Assembly: GCA_000697455.1 (NCBI GenBank)
Contig: JNET01032630.1
Span: forward strand, 1-10,689
Direction of reading: 5' to 3'
Length of the DNA: 10,689 nucleotides
From: Basidiobolus heterosporus B8920
Taxonomy: Eukaryota > Basidiobolomycota > Basidiobolomycetes > Basidiobolales > Basidiobolaceae
Each line of letters starts with the position of its first letter. The first letter of the stretch is position 1. The position numbers and the translations under genes were made by a program. Of the stretch, positions 8,301 through 10,689 are shown in pieces. Under the pieces are notes generated by a model. That model had not been told where the DNA came from, made no database searches, and saw only the letters and a list, made by a program, of their open reading frames with translations.

Positions 8301-9681
8301 TAAAGAGAAACGACAACGGCGGGATCAAGCGATACCTAGAGTATCTGATTTTCCGATGCGAGGACAAGGTATGGCTAGGAATCCATATGTCGTTCACAAT
8401 AGATTACTTCTAACATTCCACACAAGAATATGGATAGACATACATCTCTGGCTGCTATCTACATAGATGACCTGAAAACAATGTACGAGCAAGATTCTCA
8501 ACTAATTAGCGAATTAGGTAGAGTATTTCACACATATTTTTCATCAGAGCATATTTCCTGAACAATTCCTAACGTTGAACTACTAGCCACTTCCTTTGTT
8601 GTGGCTAGTATTACTTCGCCTTCCATCACCTTCATCCATTTCTTAGAAAAGCGCACAGATGATGCAAGTGTATTAAGATGCAAACTCCTGAAATTCCTTC
8701 AATCTTCAGAATATTATGAGGAGGATGTCATCCTGGAAAAGCTTTTGGAGCTCAAATACCTCAGCACAGAAAAGGCCATTTTGTTTGGAAGGGTAAAATA
8801 ATTCTTATGATCGAACATCTCTTGTATTATTATATTATGGTAATAACAGGACCCATTGAAACTCCTGGCTTAGATGGGTAAACACGAAAAAGCACTCGAA
8901 ACTCTTGTGTATGATGCCAAAGATTACATAGGGGCAGAGATTTACTGTATTTATGAAGGAAAACGAGTGAGTGATTCGGAAATCGTTGGCCATGACCAAC
9001 TGGCATCAGCTACAATGAATTCGATTGAAAATAGATCTGAAGAGACCTCTGTCCGAAGTCAATCGGAAAAGCTATTTCACAAACTCTTGGAAGTTTATTT
9101 AAACATGAGTAAGACAGGGTCAGTATACTTTCATGTTGTTGTAATCTTCCCATCGTTGAACTTAGATTGTACTAGGAACTCAATGCTACCACAAATTACT
9201 CGTCTCCTTGATGTCAGATTTTCCTATCTGGACGTCTCAGAAGTATGTATTTGTGCACTATTGTGTATTGGTTTCTCAATGCCTGGTCATCATTTATTCA
9301 ATCTCCTGTGACATAGGTACTCCAAATGATTCCAGATGAATGGTCAATTGAGACGATCCAACAGTTTCTGATTCGTTCATTGAGGAAGAATATGGATATT
9401 CACCTAGAAAATCAAGTACTTAAAGGAATTGCCCGAGGCCAAAACCTAATGGTAATGAAGTCTTATTCAATGCCTTTATAGTATATTACTAAGCTTTACT
9501 CAAATAATAGGCGAGTGCAGAGCTGGTTGAGACCTTTGTGAACGAGCCACCAGTGATAATTACCCCAGAGCTTGCCTGTGCGGTGTGCCATAAACTGATC
9601 GGGGAGACCATCTTTGCATGCGAGACGAAGCTTGGCAAAAGACAAATTGTACATTTACATTGTCGTTCGGAAGAATCTTGA
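5360..9681 (+). CDS. VPS3: CORVET tethering subunit, Vps3/TGFBRAP1 family (20 exons, 1,032 residues)
   Basis: Vps3/TGFBRAP1 proteins replace Vps39 in CORVET, which tethers Rab5/Vps21-positive early endosomes. Exons: 5360-5585, 5655-5755, 5804-5912, 5972-6168, 6233-6470, 6538-6621, 6692-6948, 7015-7113, 7174-7396, 7459-7640, 7705-7827, 7892-7962, 8035-8176, 8237-8368, 8427-8517, 8587-8792, 8874-9108, 9166-9242, 9317-9451, 9511-9681. Phases agree throughout. Visible order: Ser/Pro-rich insert (about 20-70); CNH propeller (about 72-400) with YVGTNDGYIHHYL, ALGMFVTSSG and VHYPYVIAL; a helical body from NRVEEAL (about 412); a Vps39_1-like block from AIDTALLNLY (573-582); MGKHEKALETLV (828-839); VLQMIPDEWS (932-941); and a C-terminal Vps39-type cluster with Cys999, Cys1002, His1024, His1026 and Cys1027. 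Remembered human TGFBRAP1 (about 860 residues) matches block by block; the extra length is mainly N-terminal and loop insertions. Vps39/Vam6 is the alternative paralogue but fits less well. Intron 4 appears GC-AG and intron 5 U12 AT-AC. The start is set by MQFQPF, which resembles the family N terminus. Confidence 0.88.
6169..6232 (+). other. GC-AG intron (intron 4 of the Vps3-like gene)
   Basis: The exon ends ...GAG CGG and is followed by GCAAGT, the usual context of the rare GC donor. The intron is 64 nt, with a TTCTAAT branch-point-like element and acceptor CATACAG. Phase 0 joining gives ...AILER-EISLPDGAVTIC, in frame with the downstream CNH strands. The nearby GT sites (GTGGGC two bases into GCAAGT, or GTATAG further down) give the wrong phase or run into a stop. 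Confidence 0.75.
6471..6537 (+). other. putative U12-type AT-AC intron (intron 5 of the Vps3-like gene)
   Basis: The 67-nt intron starts ATATCCTTT, identical to the U12-type AT-AC donor consensus. It contains TTCCTTAAC at 6521-6529, identical to the U12 branch-site consensus, and ends ATATAC eight bases later. The exon before it ends in phase 1 (C, 6470) and the next exon starts AG, giving CAG and then the frame of AALGMFVTSSG, a conserved CNH strand. No GT donor lies between the preceding exon's conserved EFLL stretch and the acceptor. The only nearby GT (6435) would delete that conserved segment. A GC-AG alternative (6467-6539) keeps frame but has a poor donor. The type is inferred from motifs; no snRNA is visible here. 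Confidence 0.85.
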
Positions 9682-9899
9682 TAGGACCCTTCATCGATTG
9701 TTCCTCCTCTTCTTTTATAAATAATCTGGATGTTGTCCAACACACATGTAATCTTTGACTGGCATTTTAACACAAGAGTGATAGATACATTGAATCCACT
9801 TGTGCTTACTACCTTTTGAATGATCCTGGGTTTTTGCTCCACTGATGTCTGTCATTGATTAAAGGAGCTACGACTACCAAAAGTATATGAAGCCTAGTA
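9682..9899. other. convergent 3' flanks of the Vps3-like gene and the exonuclease locus
   Basis: This short spacer lies between the TGA of the Vps3-like gene and the last homologous codons of the minus-strand exonuclease locus. ATAAATAAT at 9717-9725, about 36 bases past the stop, is the nearest thing to a polyadenylation signal on the plus strand; it is not the canonical AATAAA. A different minus-strand frame stays open through this spacer to a TAG at 9809-9811, but it shows no homology. Confidence 0.35.
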
Positions 9900-10689
9900 T
9901 TAATGTTTTCTGTTAAATTTGAGGGATCGCTTGCTGAGAACATCGAAAAGGCGGTAGCTAGAGATGGCATCATTTGCAGTGTTATTGATTTGTTATTTTT
10001 ATCATAATGACGAGGGGAGAGGCCAAGTCCTTCGACCCGTCCGCACCGGTAGGCTCCTTTCTCCTCCCCCTTTGTCCAACATTTATTAAGCTCGACATTG
10101 ACTCCAAATTCCCCAGTGAGCTCTTCTAAGGAGAGATGCTCATAGCCTAGATCGTGAGCTATAGTATCGGTATTTACAATACAACAACAAACCAGCTTGT
10201 AGGCTTTTTTATACCTGCTGAATCTGCGGTGGCATTAACCCCGGTCTTCAAGATAGTCGAGTCGGCCAAAAACATGCACAACGTATCAGGAATATATCTG
10301 ATAGAGTGATAGACTTGGCCCACCTGAAAGATTACACAAATGTCTGAAGAAGCTAGCTGACTCACTAATACTTTAGAGCCCAAACGAAGCTAAGCTATTA
10401 TTCTTGGTGTTTATTTTGATGTTATACGAAGGAAGCGTATTATCCTTTACAGGCGAAATTTCAAGTAAATTCGGACTTTTCTCTAAAAAACTCAGGCGAT
10501 GAAATGACCTTACTTGATTCACCCCCGTAATATGCTTTAATCATATATTTTAATGACAGGCTTCAGGCTGTCTTTTTAAATTGAAACATTCATTAAAATC
10601 CGAACTCGTTCTAAACTAAGCGGGCCAAACTTACCTGGAAGAACATGTCTTCGCGACTTGGAAAGACCTAGAGTAAAGAAGGAATTACA
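9900..10689 (-). pseudogene. WRN-like 3'-5' exonuclease (DEDDy family), 5'-partial and probably degenerate
   Basis: The minus-strand exon 10389-10215 encodes SKVLVSQLASSDICVIFQ, then IPDTLCMFLAD and TILKTGVNATADSA. These are the beta-strand and second Asp motif of WRN-like exonucleases, which trim DNA or RNA 3' ends. A 56-nt GT-AG intron (10214-10159) joins it in phase to AHDLGYEHLSLEELTGEFG, the expected following helices. Further on, NTANDAISSYRLFDVL (within 9903-9992) matches the family's last motif (YAAxDA...LF). However, it lies in a different frame from the preceding exon, is preceded in its own frame by three stops, and has Asn where the catalytic Tyr should be. No clear D-x-E motif is visible upstream: a stretch near 10451-10470 reads LLEISP where DLEWxP would be expected. 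The locus therefore looks like a decayed copy, though a mis-modelled intron could explain part of it. The 5' end leaves the window. Confidence 0.6.
10635..10667 (-). CDS. possible small upstream exon of the exonuclease locus
   Basis: On the minus strand a CTCTAG acceptor-like site is followed by 33 bases and then an excellent CAG|GTAAGT donor. The frame VFPSREDMFFQ is open. It sits upstream of the exonuclease exons in the same orientation, so it could be one of their N-terminal exons. I could not join it in phase to the next exon with confidence, and it may instead belong to another gene. Confidence 0.3.

Noticed and set aside
9489-9842. Minus-strand 117-codon frame opposite the last Vps3 exon
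   Set aside because: It is a shadow of the plus-strand exon encoding the Cys/His cluster and its 3' flank, with no domain-like content of its own.
9809-10158. Long open minus-strand frame running past the exonuclease motifs to a TAG at 9809
   Set aside because: After LEELTGEFG its translation loses similarity to the exonuclease family, while the homologous last motif lies in another frame ending at 9900. The long frame is probably incidental.
10005-10390. Considered whether the exonuclease-like locus belongs to a mobile or viral element
   Set aside because: No transposase, reverse transcriptase, integrase, terminal repeats or target duplications were seen. WRN-like exonucleases are ordinary cellular genes.

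Overview
This is a eukaryotic nuclear window, most probably from a fungus. The best-resolved gene is cut by 19 introns of 48-81 nt. Most of these have GT-AG ends and CTAAC/CTAAT-like branch points close to the acceptor. One intron carries textbook minor-spliceosome (U12) AT-AC signals. U12 introns are absent from most yeasts and filamentous Dikarya but are known from some early-diverging fungi, so an early-diverging fungus is my best guess. That is inference: other U12-bearing protists are not excluded.

Layout. At the left edge (1-1256) I see only a possible leftward exon (51-131) and a cluster of inverted CCAAT boxes (796-868). On the minus strand, 3070 down to 1257 encodes a four-exon, about 542-residue Ser/Pro/Arg/Tyr-rich protein of unknown function, with an 18-residue tandem repeat near its C terminus. 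The next 2.3 kb (3071-5359) is a divergent intergenic region with no convincing gene; it holds small palindromes and one unassigned open frame. On the plus strand, 5360-9681 is a 20-exon gene for a 1,032-residue CORVET tethering subunit of the Vps3/TGFBRAP1 family. Its order is CNH beta-propeller, helical clathrin-repeat-like body, Vps39-type domains and a C-terminal Cys/His cluster. Convergent to it, from the right edge down to about 9900, are minus-strand exons of a WRN-like 3'-5' exonuclease that looks partial and degenerate.

The genes form no operon or evident pathway. The Vps3 gene is an endolysosomal trafficking housekeeping gene and its neighbours appear unrelated. No tRNA, rRNA, CRISPR array, transposase or viral element was recognised. 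The strongest unusual signal is the AT-AC intron at 6471-6537: AT-AC ends restore the frame exactly, and no canonical GT donor does so without deleting conserved residues. All exon models were built by hand from splice signals, frame continuity and remembered family sequences, without transcripts or searches.
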